This document shows positions 34,039-45,140 of a stretch of DNA of 64,000 bases, piece by piece. The stretch is taken from NCBI GenBank assembly GCA_023213395.1, contig CM041465.1:25985741-26049740 (forward strand), given 5' to 3'. Source of the stretch: Cycas panzhihuaensis. Taxonomy: Eukaryota; Cycadophyta. The translations under genes and the position numbers were made by a program. The number at the start of each line of letters is the position of its first letter. Positions within the stretch are counted from its first letter, which is position 1. The notes under the pieces were generated by a model that was given only the letters and a program-made list of their open reading frames with translations, searched no databases and was not told the DNA's origin.

Positions 34039-34330
34039 AAGGCCCATAGCCTTTGAAAGTCAAAAATTGAAGTCTAGGAACTTACTTAAGTCTACATATG
34101 AAAAAGAGATGATGGCAATCTTACAAGCAATTCAAAAATGGCGCCAATATTTACTCAGAACCCATTTCAAAATAAAGACAGACTACAAAATCTTGAAGTA
34201 TTTCCTAGACTAAAGGGTAGCTTTTGAAGAACATAAAAAATAAGTCTCTAAAATGCAAGGTTTTGATTTTGAAATCATATATAAAAAAGGGAAGGAAAAT
34301 ATAGCATCTGACGCCCTATTATGAAAGGAA
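34039..34330 (+). pseudogene. RNase H of element B, second half
   Basis: Resumes after A2: PIAFESQKLKSRN, then STYEKEMMAILQAIQKWRQYLL and FKIKTDYKILKYFLD. This is the RNase H that removes the RNA template strand. Its first strand (the Asp of ECDA) is at about 20767, left of the A2 insertion, so removing A2 and one TSD copy re-joins the domain. Stops at about 34211 and 34241. Confidence 0.85.
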
Positions 34331-35370
34331 GGAGATTCTATATTATATGCATTAACAACAATTACCCCTTCATGGATCGAGGAGGCAAGGGAAGAGTGGA
34401 AAAAGGATACCAAGATAAAGCAATTAATATAGGATCTACAGGTTCATCAAGATGTCATAAAATCTTTTCATGGGTAGAAAACATCTTGTGGTATAAAAAT
34501 GGAATATATCTTAGTCCTAATTCCAAGATTAAGGAGAAGATATTGCATAATGTACACGCCTCTCTAATAGTAGGCCATTTTGGATTCCTAAAAACTTACT
34601 AACGGATTAAGCAATCCTTCTATTAGAATGGGCTCAAGTAAGATACTAAAAGATGGGTTGCAGCTTGTGAAGTGTGCCAACAACAAAAGGGTAAAATGAG
34701 AAAGATGCATGGTCTATTGTATCCACTCCCTATACCAAATCAAAGATGGGAAGAAATATCCATGGACTTCATCACATAATTACCAACATTAGATGGGAGG
34801 GATGCCATCCTTGTAGTTGTTGATAGATTAATAAAGTATGCTCATTTTTTTGGAATCTAGTCCACTTATAAGGCAAAACAAATTGCCAAGATTTTCTTAA
34901 AAGAGATACATCGGTTCCATAGAATGCCTAAGAAGATTGTTAGTGACAGAGACCTAAAGTTCACAAGCATTTTTTGGACTGAACTCTTCCAATCTTTAGG
35001 TACCAAGCTAACAATGATCATAGCATACCACCCACAAACAAATGGATAAACAAAGGTGGTTAACAAATGTTTAGAAAGATATCTACAATGTTACATATCA
35101 GATAAACAAAATCAATGGCATCATTGGATTTCCATGGCAGAATGGTGGTATAATACTACTTACCGTATGGCAACAAAAAGAACTCCCTTCCAAGCATTAT
35201 ATGGGTATGAACCACCATCTATTAAGAACTACACCATAGAGAATTCTAGAGTTCAAGCAGTGGAGGAGCATCTACAACAAACCATAGAGACACTCAAGAT
35301 ATTGAAAGAAAACCTTAACTTGGCTCATAATCGAATGAAACAACAAGCAGATAAACGAAGAAGTGAATGA
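34331..35370 (+). pseudogene. Integrase of element B
   Basis: Inserts cDNA into the genome. The zinc-binding part has HASLIVGHFGFLKTY and CEVCQQQKGKMRKMHGLL. The core has MDFIT (first Asp), [31 protein letters not shown] (second Asp) and YHPQTNG followed by a stop, then TKVVNKCLERYL: the third catalytic residue (Glu of the usual QTEVVN) is Lys. Stops at about 34603, 34624, 34780, 34859 and 35047. YNTTYRMATKRTPFQALYGYEPP follows. Confidence 0.88.
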
Positions 35371-35800
35371 GAGTTTGAAGTAGGAGATTGGGTTTACTTG
35401 CACTTGCAACCATACAAGCAAATTTCACTTAAAAGAGATAATAAACACAAGTTGGAGCTAAGGTTTTATAGGCCTTATAAAATACTTAAACGAGTGGAGG
35501 AAGTGGTTTATTCCTTAGCGTTACCCATAATAGCTAAAATCCATAATGTTTTCCATGTACCTTATCTTAAAAGGGTAATTGGACAGAAGGTGCAGGCACA
35601 AATAAAATTGCCAATATTGGATAATAAAGGGAGGCTTCAACTGATACCTGAATGAATTTTGGAGGAAAGGGTTAGGCATTTGTGCTCTCAAGACATCAAG
35701 GAGTATCTCATCAAATGAAAGCAGTTGCCACACGACGATTCAACTTGGGAAAGTGAACAATTTGTTCAAGAGCATCCAAGACTAGTAAAGCTTTGAGGGC
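35371..35800 (+). pseudogene. Integrase C-terminus and chromodomain of element B
   Basis: FEVGDWVYLHLQPYKQISL, then KLELRFYRPYKILKRVEEV (GPF/Y-like module, with Y for the usual G) and VFHVPYLKRVIG. A chromodomain follows at 35655-35790: LCSQDIKEYLIK, one stop where Trp is expected, then LPHDDSTWESE. Chromodomains direct integration to methylated-histone chromatin. The Trp-to-stop change and loss of normal reading frame make it inactive. Confidence 0.82.
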
Positions 35801-35810
35801 AAAGCTTTTC

Positions 35811-35822
35811 AAAGGGGGGGGG
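35811..35822 (+). other. Polypurine tract of element B
   Basis: AAAGGGGGGGGGA just before the 3' LTR. Confidence 0.85.
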
Positions 35823-35825
35823 ACT

Positions 35826-36121
35826 TGTTAAGAACCCAACCCTTATCTCTCTTCTTCTTAAACCTTATATTTCTATTCTTGTAATTATCCCACATTCATA
35901 AGTCTAAGAGATGGGCAATCTTAATAGCCCTCTATATATGTATGTAATGTAGGAGTGAGGATCATCGAGAAGAATTGTGATCTTATGTATTGGAGGTTGC
36001 CCCCTTGAAGAGGCCCATCGATACATGTGATTACAGATGTTTTTATACTCTTATATGTAATTTTGGCTCTTATGTTACTATATGCAATTGAATTTGTCTC
36101 TTTTGATTCAAGTTCATTATA
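35826..36121 (+). repeat. 3' LTR of element B
   Basis: Same 296-bp length and same ends as the 5' copy; followed by the TSD ctaga. Its last about 108 bases recur at 41843 as part of duplication D2. Confidence 0.9.
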
Positions 36122-37761
36122 CTAGACTTGTAGAATTCATTACTAAAAATTGCTTAAATGTTAACATACTAATTTTGCTTATTGCTCCTTTGTCACATTG
36201 TTTCTTTATTTGCAAAAAAGAAAAAGACTTTAAAGTTTTCATTGCGTTTTCCCTCTTCGATATTTCTAAAGTTTTTCCCTAAGGGATAGTTCCTCTAAAA
36301 TGGAGCCATTATAATGTTTTATCTTAAAACACTACCCTATTGTTTTAGAATCATTGTCTTATAAATTTTCACTACCCTTGTACTCTAGAACGATTGGTCT
36401 CTATGTTCGTATTTTGGGAATGGTCACTTGTAATGGTGCTTTGCCATTCTAAGAACAATGACTTGGGTCCTTGCATTCTTGAATACTTGTCAAAATGATA
36501 TCTTGTTTCGTCTTTATATTTTAGAATGATGGCTTCTATTGGGATGTTGGTTGGTTCTGTTGGGGAATAATTTTTGTAATATTAGCCTGGGATGTTGGCC
36601 ATCGAGTATTAGTCACTATTGACTTGTCAAAATAGCTCATAATTGCTCAGTACATCATTTATTTATATGATAAAGTTCTAGTTGTTGTTTTTTCTTTTTG
36701 TGTATACGTGTGTGTATCTATATATACATACATGTATATATGTTATATTTTTCTATTTACGTATCAAATAAACTTGATATTAGGACTACTTCTATTGTCC
36801 TCCATATATTTTTGGTATTGACATATATTTATGCAACCCATTATGGTACACCTAATCTTTGTTTTAGTTTATTGTAGTTTTTAACCCTAACCATGACAGG
36901 GTTTCAATTTGATTCCATTCACTATGTTGGGTAGTAATTGCCCTACTAGCTCTCTTAATTGGGTAGAGCCATTTTAATAAATTTCTTCCATAATCTATAG
37001 TTTAATTCATCTCATTTTTAATTTATCTTGATATGTTTTTTGTTTGCTTTCATATAATATAACCTAATGACCTTTACTAAAATATGGCAATTGAGGCATG
37101 CATTTTGGAAATTTTTTTCAATATTCAACATCCATATCAACATATTTCAAGTTTCTTCAAGTTGAATCAATTGTAGAAGATGTTCCCTTAATGGTGTCTT
37201 GTCACCTAGTCTGCATGCCAATGCTATTCATGAATAGGGGATTTCAAACTCTTAAGGGACTATTGCCTCCATGCCATATACTATTTAAAATGGTGTTTAC
37301 TCCATCATTTTCTTGTATGCCATTAAGAAGGTCTATGATACTAACAATAGTTTATCTATTCTTCTTGGTCAATGTCATAGATATTTTATAAGTAAATTTT
37401 AATGATCTTGTTTGAATTCTTTACTTGACTATTTTTTACAAGTAGTAAGTTATGGATTTATGATGATTAATCATGAGTACCATTGTAAGTTTCATAATTA
37501 TTTAATTAAGGAAGGGACCTCCTTAGTCACTCACTAGTTCTAACGACTATTGAATCTTGTAAATATAACTCTATATATAAATCATGTCATACTTCAGTTA
37601 TTGGCTTGTCTTGATAGGCTTGCTTCTAATTGCTTAAACATATAGTCTGTGGCTACCAATATGCATTTTGCGTACAAACAATGAGTAGCTAGATAGGTTG
37701 ATCCTATGAAGTTCAATCCCTATTTCTCAAATGGTGTTTTCAACATGATAGAGTTAAATGG
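36014..37761. repeat. Duplicated segment D1
   Basis: Last about 108 bases of the element B 3' LTR plus 1.64 kb of flanking H sequence, repeated at 41843-43593 in direct orientation at very high identity by eye. Confidence 0.9.
36122..37761 (-). pseudogene. Integrase remnant of gypsy element H (Athila/Tat type), copy D1
   Basis: Minus strand. From 37761 leftward: GLNFIGSTYLATH with ILVATDYMFKQLEA, the integrase core (first Asp of LDFIGP now Asn); then, near 37310-37130, VYGMEAIVP, FEIPYS, IALACRLGDKTPLREHLLQLIQLEE, the C-terminal block typical of Athila/Tat and related non-chromodomain elements. Several stops. Left of about 36950 it becomes non-coding. F1 interrupts it at 37762. Confidence 0.75.
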
Positions 37762-38059
37762 TGAAAATGGTTAATGTCATAAGGTCATTACATTAGTTGA
37801 TTATTTCGAAAAATGGTCTTAAGTGAACTTTAAATTAGATCACTTAAGTGAAATGTACTTTCATGTGCATTATGTGTAATTTCATTTCACCTAACTCTAA
37901 TGCTCCATCTATGAATATAAAAGTAAAAGCTCAATGGAGGAGATTCATTCTTACCTCCCCATTTTGTGAGAGCTACTTTCTTTCTCTCAAGTCTCTCTTG
38001 CTCCCATGTTTGCCTTTGTGTTTAGTGCATGGAGATGAAGGATAGATCCACTCTTTTGA
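37762..38059 (+). repeat. 5' LTR of F1
   Basis: 298 bp, starting TGAAAATGG and ending CTTTTGA (CA in the F2 copy). Aligns end to end with 54353-54650. Confidence 0.87.
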
Positions 38060-38061
38060 TG

Positions 38062-38073
38062 TGGTATCAGAGC
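38062..38073 (+). other. Primer-binding site of F1
   Basis: TGGTATCAGAGC, exact initiator-Met tRNA complement, two bases after the LTR. Confidence 0.9.
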
Positions 38074-39260
38074 TTGCTTCCTTCATATTCCTCCCTTACA
38101 CTTGCAATGGAGCCATCACTTCCTTCTCCCCCACTATCCATGTGGTGAAGGAGATTATGAAAGTGAATTTAGAAATATTTTCAAGTTATTATGATAGTAT
38201 ATTTTGTATTATTTGATTTTCCTTTCTCTTTTGTAGGTTTGAAAGCATAATATAAGGAGTTGTAAGGCACAAGGATTCCAATCCTTGGGTGTCCATTTAT
38301 GCTATATCATTCTTCTTTTTCTTTCCCCTCTTTTTGTCTATTTAACAAGGGGAAATGCTGTTGAAAATTTTTCAGCATTTAGAAGAATGATTGTAAATGG
38401 AGGTTTTACCCATTTTTTTTAAAGAATTTCAATCCATTTAAAATATCCATCATTGTATGCTCTCACCTTGCCCATATTGAGATCCTGGTGATTAAAAAAT
38501 GATGGAAATTTCATATGGTATCATGTGTTAATGAGATATTAACAAGCTAAAATTTCTGCAGAAATACAATTTGATTACTGAACTTCACAGGTCTACAAAA
38601 TCTTCTACGGATCTCCAATTGAAGTAATTCCAATTTTCAAAGATGAAGCTCTGAGTCTACTTTCCATCACAAAAATCGGAACCCAATTTGGATGTCGTAT
38701 GAGGAAGTTATTGCTATTTTAGTGAACAACAGTTATTTTTAGTAAGAATTCTAGAAAAATATAATTTCCTAAATTTGTGGGGTTGCTAAAAACTTTCCAG
38801 AACTCATTTGGACCTGATTCTACTTCCTGAAGATGAAGCTCTGAGCCTAGTTTGCAGCAACAAAACTGGCACTCCATTTCGACATCGTGGGAGAAAGTAA
38901 TTGCTGATTTAGTGAAGACTACTTTCTTTTGTATTAACAAAAAAAAAAATGAAGAAAATTTCTTCCTTCTTTTTATAAGGCTTAAAAGCCCATTATAAAA
39001 GTAAGAAAAAAAACACCTGAATTAGAGCAATATCCAGTGTCTTCACTCACTTATTAGCATTGCATTTCATCACTCTAAAATCACTCAAAGCAAGCACTCT
39101 AAAGACACTTCAAGCAAGCACTCCAAAAGCACTCCAAACAAGCATTCTATTTTCAGTTAAATGTACGTTTGATGCAATTCGATAATGTTTTCACTCTTCT
39201 TAAAAGGAACACATTATGTACGTTATTTTCTGCCATTTTGTACCTATTCACACACTCGCC

Positions 39261-39332
39261 AAGGTTGAGATACCTTAGTTGGTAGAATGCTGTTCCATAA
39301 AGGAGGTGTGGGTTTCAAGTTGGGACTGGACT
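39261..39332 (+). other. tRNA-like / SINE-head-like module in the F1 leader
   Basis: TACCTTAGTTGG resembles the tRNA A box (TAGCTCAGTTGG) and GGTTTCAAGTTGG the B box (GGTTCAANNCC plus one base), about 35 bases apart as in tRNA genes. Also present in F2 at 48494-48563. Likely a degenerate SINE head or tRNA remnant; not a working tRNA. Confidence 0.45.
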
Positions 39333-39461
39333 AAACCAGAATATTAGTGAGGTTTGGTTAGCCATACCATCGTGCCTCAATCAGGGATCATCCTGATAAC
39401 CAACCGGGAAAACTGAAACTTTAATATAAGATTAAAATATACCTGATCCAATATATGTCAT

Positions 39462-40320
39462 TGATCTAGGAGGATCTACCATATGTTTACAGGATGCGGA
39501 AAATGCTAGGCATTGGTATAACTGAAAGAGATATGGCCAAATGGTATCAAAATTATATGAAATTTTGTGTAAAGTTAGAAGACACATCCCACTAGATGTG
39601 TGCAAAAGGTGGGGTTCAGAAAATATCATTTGATTAGAGTTCAAGCCTTGTTTTGCATAAAATTAATCCCACAACTAGCAGAAAAAAAAATAGCAAATAC
39701 ATATTATCATTAAATGAATAAAAATGTAATCAAATGGCATCCAAATGAGCTAAAATTTTGAGGAAGCGAAGGGGACATGCGTTCCTATATGTATACCAAA
39801 TTTTAGCCAAATTGGGATCCATTAAGATTAGTTACAAGCCACAAATTTTTAAGAATTACATGAAGGCCACTTGGACAACATGCATTCTGGTGGTTAGTGG
39901 TTATACTTGCATGATTGCCACTTGTTAAACATGCAATTTTGGTTTCTTTCTATAAATTAAGCCCTATTAGGGGTTAGAGAGGTGGTTCTTGGAGACTTGA
40001 CTTGGGAAGCATCTTTGAAGAAGCATTTTGGAGGGTTGGAGTCCCCCTTATGGTATAATTGTATCATTTATTCCTTGTAATTTTACCATTCTTTTGCTAG
40101 TTGATTTCTCCACCATTAAATGGAGATTTTTATAGTTTAATAAAAGTACTACTCCTCATACTTTTGGATCAATGTCAAGAATAAATGATTTGGTGTAGAA
40201 TTTCCTTTCGTAGGCTCATTGTTGTTTTGAAGTTATTGAGATTTCTACACTAACTTCCAGGATCTCAAGGAGAAAAGGTTGATAATTGACTTCTTCACCA
40301 ACTAAGCTCTTTTGGGATTA
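39462..40320 (+). mobile_element. 859-bp insertion, probable solo LTR, in the F1 leader
   Basis: Starts TGATCTAGG and ends GGGATTA, flanked by exact 5-bp repeats gtcat (39457-39461, 40321-40325). F2 has the empty site atcat (48690-48694). Contains TATAAATTAA (39951) and a poly(A)-like region, as LTRs do. No second LTR or internal domain, hence a solo LTR is the best reading. Confidence 0.7.
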
Positions 40321-40674
40321 GTCATAGCCATGGGTATGCACATACCACTCTTTAGAGGAGGTATATAGTTGCTCATTGGTGAATTGGGTGAGGATTGGGA
40401 CTACCTGGGCTCTGTTGTGACTTGGATTTCATCACCAAGCATAATTGCGAGTATCGCGGGTGAAGGCCAACTTAATTCTACTAGAAGCCTAGGCATCCCT
40501 TCAACAACCTCAACTACATGTTGGACACAAGTTAGAGGTTATTGAGTTGATTACGCATCCTACATTTGAGTTTCAAGTTGTGTAAACCCAATGATGTCAG
40601 CTTCTACATTGGCCTACAATCTTGTATATTGATCACTTACTTATTTATACAAAGTGATCCATAGTGTAATCACA

Positions 40675-40812
40675 ATCATAGTGCTTCTCATATTCCTGTT
40701 GCGTTAGGTTAATATTTGCCACAAGTATTAGTGGCTAATTTTTATCATAGTGCTTCTCATATTCCTGTTGCGTCAAGTTAATATTTGTCACAACTATTGG
40801 TGACTTTTCTCT
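40675..40812 (+). repeat. 69-bp tandem repeat before F1 gag
   Basis: Two units sharing ATCATAGTGCTTCTCATATT, offset 69 bp. Also in F2 at 49043 and 49112, so it was present in their ancestor. Confidence 0.8.
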
Positions 40813-40963
40813 AAGTTGCTCCCTTCATCTTTGAGTAACCATTCTTACTTCTTCTTCCTTATGCTATACTACATTACATTTCTAATTTGTAAATAGTGAT
40901 TGGTCATTTATTGCCATCACTTTTATAGTCCCTTGTTCATTTCTTTGCTTGTAAAAAGACACC

Positions 40964-41842
40964 ATGTCTTCACATTTCAAGCAAAATGTGAACTACATTC
41001 TAAAAGGGAAAGAAAATTGGGACATGTGGTTCACTGGTGTCAGAAATACTGTAAAGTATGAAGGTCTATGGAGAAATCACTTACAACCTACACCATCTGT
41101 TGCAGCTATAGTTACCACAACTGCTCCAGGAGGAGGTGCTCCAAATGCTCCCACTGAAACTGCAACTAAACGTTAATGAGAACTTGATGATGATAAAATC
41201 CGTGCATGGATACTACTTGTCACTGATTATTCCCTGCATAATCTCATTGATGAAGCTGTACATGATACAACATGGAAAGTTCTTGAAGTTCTTAAGAAGA
41301 ACTTTGACACTAAGTCAGACTTAGAATTTGTTTACTTAGTGCTGAAGATGAACAAATTAAAAATGCAGAAAGGACATGCAAGTGAGACAATCAATTTCCT
41401 TCGTCCAATCAAGTAAGCCATTGATAAAGATTTTAAAACTCAATGCATTACATTGACTTTCTTGATTTAGTCATGTCTCCATATCCTAGATTGTAAAAAT
41501 ATGTTGGGAAGTCTTCAATCTAGTGGCACTTTGAAGACCCTAAACTTTGAGGATCTTGCTGATAAGTTCATTGAATTTGATAAGACCTTTGATACCAACT
41601 TTGCCACTACATCAGATCCAGTTGATGTTGCTTTTGAAGTGAAAGAAGATCTTTTTTATATCAAAAATCAAGGTCAATACTCTCATAGAGGTGGTAATTC
41701 CCATGGAAGAGGAAGAGGTAGACAACAATGACAACGTCCTCTTAGTCAACAGGCTCCTCAACTCCAACAAAAACAGTCTCAAGGGGAAGGCCAAGATAAT
41801 CAACCTGGACCTAGATCCAGTAATCAGAGACAATCCAACCAG
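40964..41842 (+). pseudogene. gag of copia F1, truncated
   Basis: Met at 40964: SSHFKQNVNYILKGKENWD, then WFTGVRNTVKYEGLW, the start of copia gag (UBN2-type: substrate phrase then W...). Stops at about 41174 and 41416 break the frame. Central EAVHDTTWKVLEVLKKNFDT and C-terminal RGGNSHGRGRGRQQ are clear. It ends at 41842, before the zinc knuckle, where D2 is joined. Confidence 0.8.
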
Positions 41843-43593
41843 CCCATCGATACATGATACATGTGATTACAGATGCTTTTATACTCTTATATGTAATTTT
41901 GGCTCTTGTGTTACCATATGCAATTATATTTGTCTCTTTTGATTCAAGTTCATTATACTAGACTTGTGGAATTCATTACTATAAATTGTTTGAATGTTAA
42001 AATACTAATTTTTCTTATTGCTCCTTTATCACATTGTTTCTTTATTTGGAAAATAGAAAAAGACTTTAAAGTTTTCATTGCGTTTTCCCTCTTAGATGTT
42101 TCTAAAGTTTTTCCCTAAGGGATAGTTCCTCTAGAATGGAACCATTATAATGTTTTATCTTAAAACACTACCCTATTGTTTTAGAATCATTACCTTATAA
42201 ATTTTCGCTACCCTTGTACTCTAGAACGATTGGTCTCTATGTTCGTATTTTGGGAATGGTCACTTGTAATGGTGCTTTGCCATTCTAAGAACAATGACTT
42301 GGGTCCTTGCATTCTTGAATACTTGTCAAAATGATATCTTGTTTCGTCTTTATATTTTAGAATGATGGCTTCTATTGGGATGTTGGTTGGTTCTGTTGGG
42401 GAATGTTTTTTGTAATGTTAGCCTGGGATGTTGGCCATCGAGTATTGGTCACTATTTACTTGTCAAAATAGCTCATAATTGCTTAGTACATCATTTATTT
42501 ATATGATAAAGTTCTAGTTATTTTTTTTTCCTTTTTGTGTATACGTGTGTGTATCTATATATACATACATGTATATATGTTATATTTTTCTATTTACGTA
42601 TCAAGTAAACTTGATATTAGGACTACTTCTATTGTCCTCCATATATTTTTGGTATTGATATATATTTATGCAACTCATTATGGTAAACCTAATCTTTGTT
42701 TTAGTTTATTGTAGTTTTTAACCCTAACCATGATAGGGTTTCAATTTGATTCCATTCACTATGTTGGGTAGTAATTTCCCTACTAGCTCTCTTAATTGGG
42801 TAGAACCATTTTAATAAATTTCTTCCATAATCTATAGTTTGATTCATCTCATTTTTAATTATCTTGATGTGTTTTTTGTTTGCTTTCATATAATATAACC
42901 TAATGAACTTTACTAAAATATGGTAATTGAGGCATGCATTTTGGATTTTTTTTTCAATATTCAACATCCACATCAACATATTTCAAGTTTCTTCAAGTTG
43001 AATCAATTGTAGAGGATGTTCCCTTAATGGTGTCTTGTCACCTAGTCTGCATGCCAATGCTATTCATGAATAGGGGATTTCAAACTCTTAAGGGACTATT
43101 GCCTCCATGCCATACACTATTTTAAATGGTGTTTACTCCATCATTTTCTTGTATGCCATTAAGAAGGTCTACGATACTAACAATAGTTTATCTATTCTTC
43201 TTGGTCAATGTCATAGATATTTTATAAGTAAATTTTAATGATCTTGTTTGAATTCTTTACTTGACTATTGTTTACAAGTAGTAAGTTATGTATTTATGAT
43301 GATTAATCATGAGTATCATTGTAAGTTTCTCAATTATTTAATTAAGGGACCTCCTTAGCCACTCAATAGTTCTAAGGACTATTGAATCTTGTAAATATAA
43401 CTCTATAGATAAATCATGTCATACTTCAGTTATTGGCTTGTCTTGATGGGCTTGCTTTTAATTGCTTAGACATATAGTCTGTGGCTACCAATATGCATTT
43501 TGCGTACAAACAATGAGTAGCTAGATGGGTTGATCCTATAGAGTTCAATCCCTATTTCTCAAATGGTGTTGTCAACATGATAGAGTTAAATGG
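41843..43593. repeat. Duplicated segment D2
   Basis: Direct copy of D1. Begins inside the LTR sequence, joined to truncated F1 gag. A 7-base word atacatg is doubled at the joint (about 41850-41863). Confidence 0.9.
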
Positions 43594-44206
43594 TTGAAGG
43601 TCTTAACAATTAAGTTTCTTAACTCTTTGGTAATAATCACATTTTTTGATATATTTTCATACATCACCATATAAGGTAGGTCACCATAAGTTAATATTTA
43701 GAAATTTTTGCATCATTGCATCTTTGCTTTCTTGGTTACCAACCACATCTTCATTAGCTTTGAAATGACCTAAGCAACGCATGGCCTTGTGTAGGGACAT
43801 GTGTTGCCTTAATGTATTATTGAGGCCCAATAAATATAGTTCATCCCAAATAAGCTGGTATAATGCTATGTTTTGTGTCCATTGTTATCTCTCATCTTTA
43901 TCTTGTCTTGACAGCATTTTTGATGTTAACAAATATTCAACAATTCCCTTGTACCATTATGTGGCTACTAGTTGAACTTTAAATAAATGGGCATTTGGGA
44001 AATCATCATGAATTCCTATAGTTATTTTTTTACCATTTTAAATTTATAATAACTAGTTTAATACAATGTGAACTTTTCTTGGTTTGGCCACTATCTTGAA
44101 TGCTAATTCTTGGAACAACATCTACCACCAACTAATATGATCATGTATTAAAGGCTTTATCACCATATACGCTAGTTCTTGATGATTCACATAGAATGTA
44201 AAGGGA

Positions 44207-44452
44207 TTTAATAAGAAGTGATGTTGAAATTTCTATAATGCAAGTACAATATCTAACACTTCTCATTTTGTCATAGCATCATTTGACTCGGCCTTATCTA
44301 ACTTACAATTAGTGAAGGATATTGTATGGTTTAATAAGAAGTGATGTTGAAAATTCTATAATGCAAGTACAATATCTAACACTTCTCATTTTGTCATAGC
44401 ATCATTTGACTCGGCCTTATCTAACTTACAATTAGTGAAGGATATTGTATGG
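44207..44452. repeat. 123-bp tandem duplication
   Basis: Units 44207-44329 and 44330-44452 are nearly identical (one visible difference). A local duplication inside the H RNase H remnant; its near identity shows it is young compared with the remnant. Confidence 0.9.
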
Positions 44453-44750
44453 TTGACGCTTCTCTTCTAGTTGTGCTAATATGTAATAAGCCAAAACTAT
44501 TTTAATTATTAGGGAAGTTGGATCCATAAGGGGGCTCATTATTTGGCTATAAATATGGAAGCCCATATAAGTCAAATTTATGATTTTTAATTATTTTTTA
44601 ATAGTAGATTAGCTCCATCTTTAGCACTTCGGTGCTTGGCTTCAACCACATATTATTTTACAATTTGTGATATTTATATCATCTTATATTATCATATGAT
44701 GTATTGATTATTTATCATTAATTATTATCATTTTCTTTTAAGCTTATTTT

Positions 44751-45128
44751 TGTTAAAAATATAGCAGAGTAGATCTATTAAATATATGAATATACAATAA
44801 AACACATATACATGAGATTATAAAAAATGTAAACAATAAATGAACAAACTAAAGAATGAAGTATGTGCAAACATATAATATAATAAAGCTTGTGGGAAAT
44901 GATCATCTTCAATTATTGCATCATGTATGAATACATACTTATAGTACATAGTCACCTCATAATTATCCAATCATATATAATAACCATTATGTCTACTAGT
45001 GGGACAATTACATGAATAGTTATGCACCACTTTACACATAAATTAATATCTCAATTTAATAATCCTATGAGAGAGTTAAGGGGAACTCTTTAATATTAAT
45101 ATTAACTCATTAAACATTATCTCTAACA
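44751..45128 (-). repeat. 3' LTR of E
   Basis: 378 bp; plus-strand ends TGTTAAAAATATAG and TCTCTAACA. Aligns with 54903-55266, for example at TAATAAAGCTTGTGGGAAAT. Confidence 0.82.
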
Positions 45129-45140
45129 CCTTCCCATAAT
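45129..45140 (-). other. Polypurine tract of E
   Basis: The minus strand reads TTATGGGAAGG next to the LTR start. Confidence 0.6.

Larger units (their letters stand above)
16806..36121 (+). mobile_element. Chromodomain Ty3/gypsy element B (Reina-like), split by A2
   Basis: 296-bp LTRs at 16806-17101 and 35826-36121, initiator-Met primer site, polypurine tract, and an exact 5-bp target-site duplication ctaga (16801-16805 and 36122-36126). Without the nested A2 the element is about 6.09 kb. Gene order gag, protease, RT, RNase H, integrase, chromodomain, with short LTRs, fits the Reina chromovirus lineage. All enzymes are broken by stops, and several catalytic residues are lost. The two LTRs differ at roughly 8 percent of positions by eye. 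Confidence 0.9.
38074..40963 (+). other. Leader of F1
   Basis: 2.9 kb without coding evidence. Holds a tRNA-like module (39261-39332), an 859-bp insertion (39462-40320) absent from F2, and a 69-bp tandem repeat (40675-40812) just before gag. Without the insertion it is about 2.0 kb. Confidence 0.65.
37762..41842 (+). mobile_element. Copia element F1, 5' part
   Basis: 5' LTR, primer site, 2.9-kb leader and part of gag; truncated at 41842 where D2 starts. The same family as F2 (47595-54650): leader and gag align. Its insertion point in H is visible because D2 has the uninterrupted sequence (gttaaatgg followed by ttgaagg at 43593). Confidence 0.85.
41843..44750 (-). pseudogene. Integrase and RNase H remnant of gypsy element H, copy D2
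   Basis: 41843-43593 repeats D1. The sequence then continues uninterrupted through the F1 insertion point into upstream pol. Near 44060-44260 the minus strand reads FQHHFLLNPFTFYVNHQELAYMV and FQELAFKIVAKPRKVHIV, the RNase H of Athila/Tat elements (usual: FTFYVDHQAL, VYKPG..H). A 123-bp tandem duplication lies inside. Element E cuts it at 44750. Confidence 0.75.

Noticed and set aside
36703-36755. TG/TA-rich tract as a regulatory element
   Set aside because: Simple repeat, also present in D2 at 42536-42590 only because D is duplicated.
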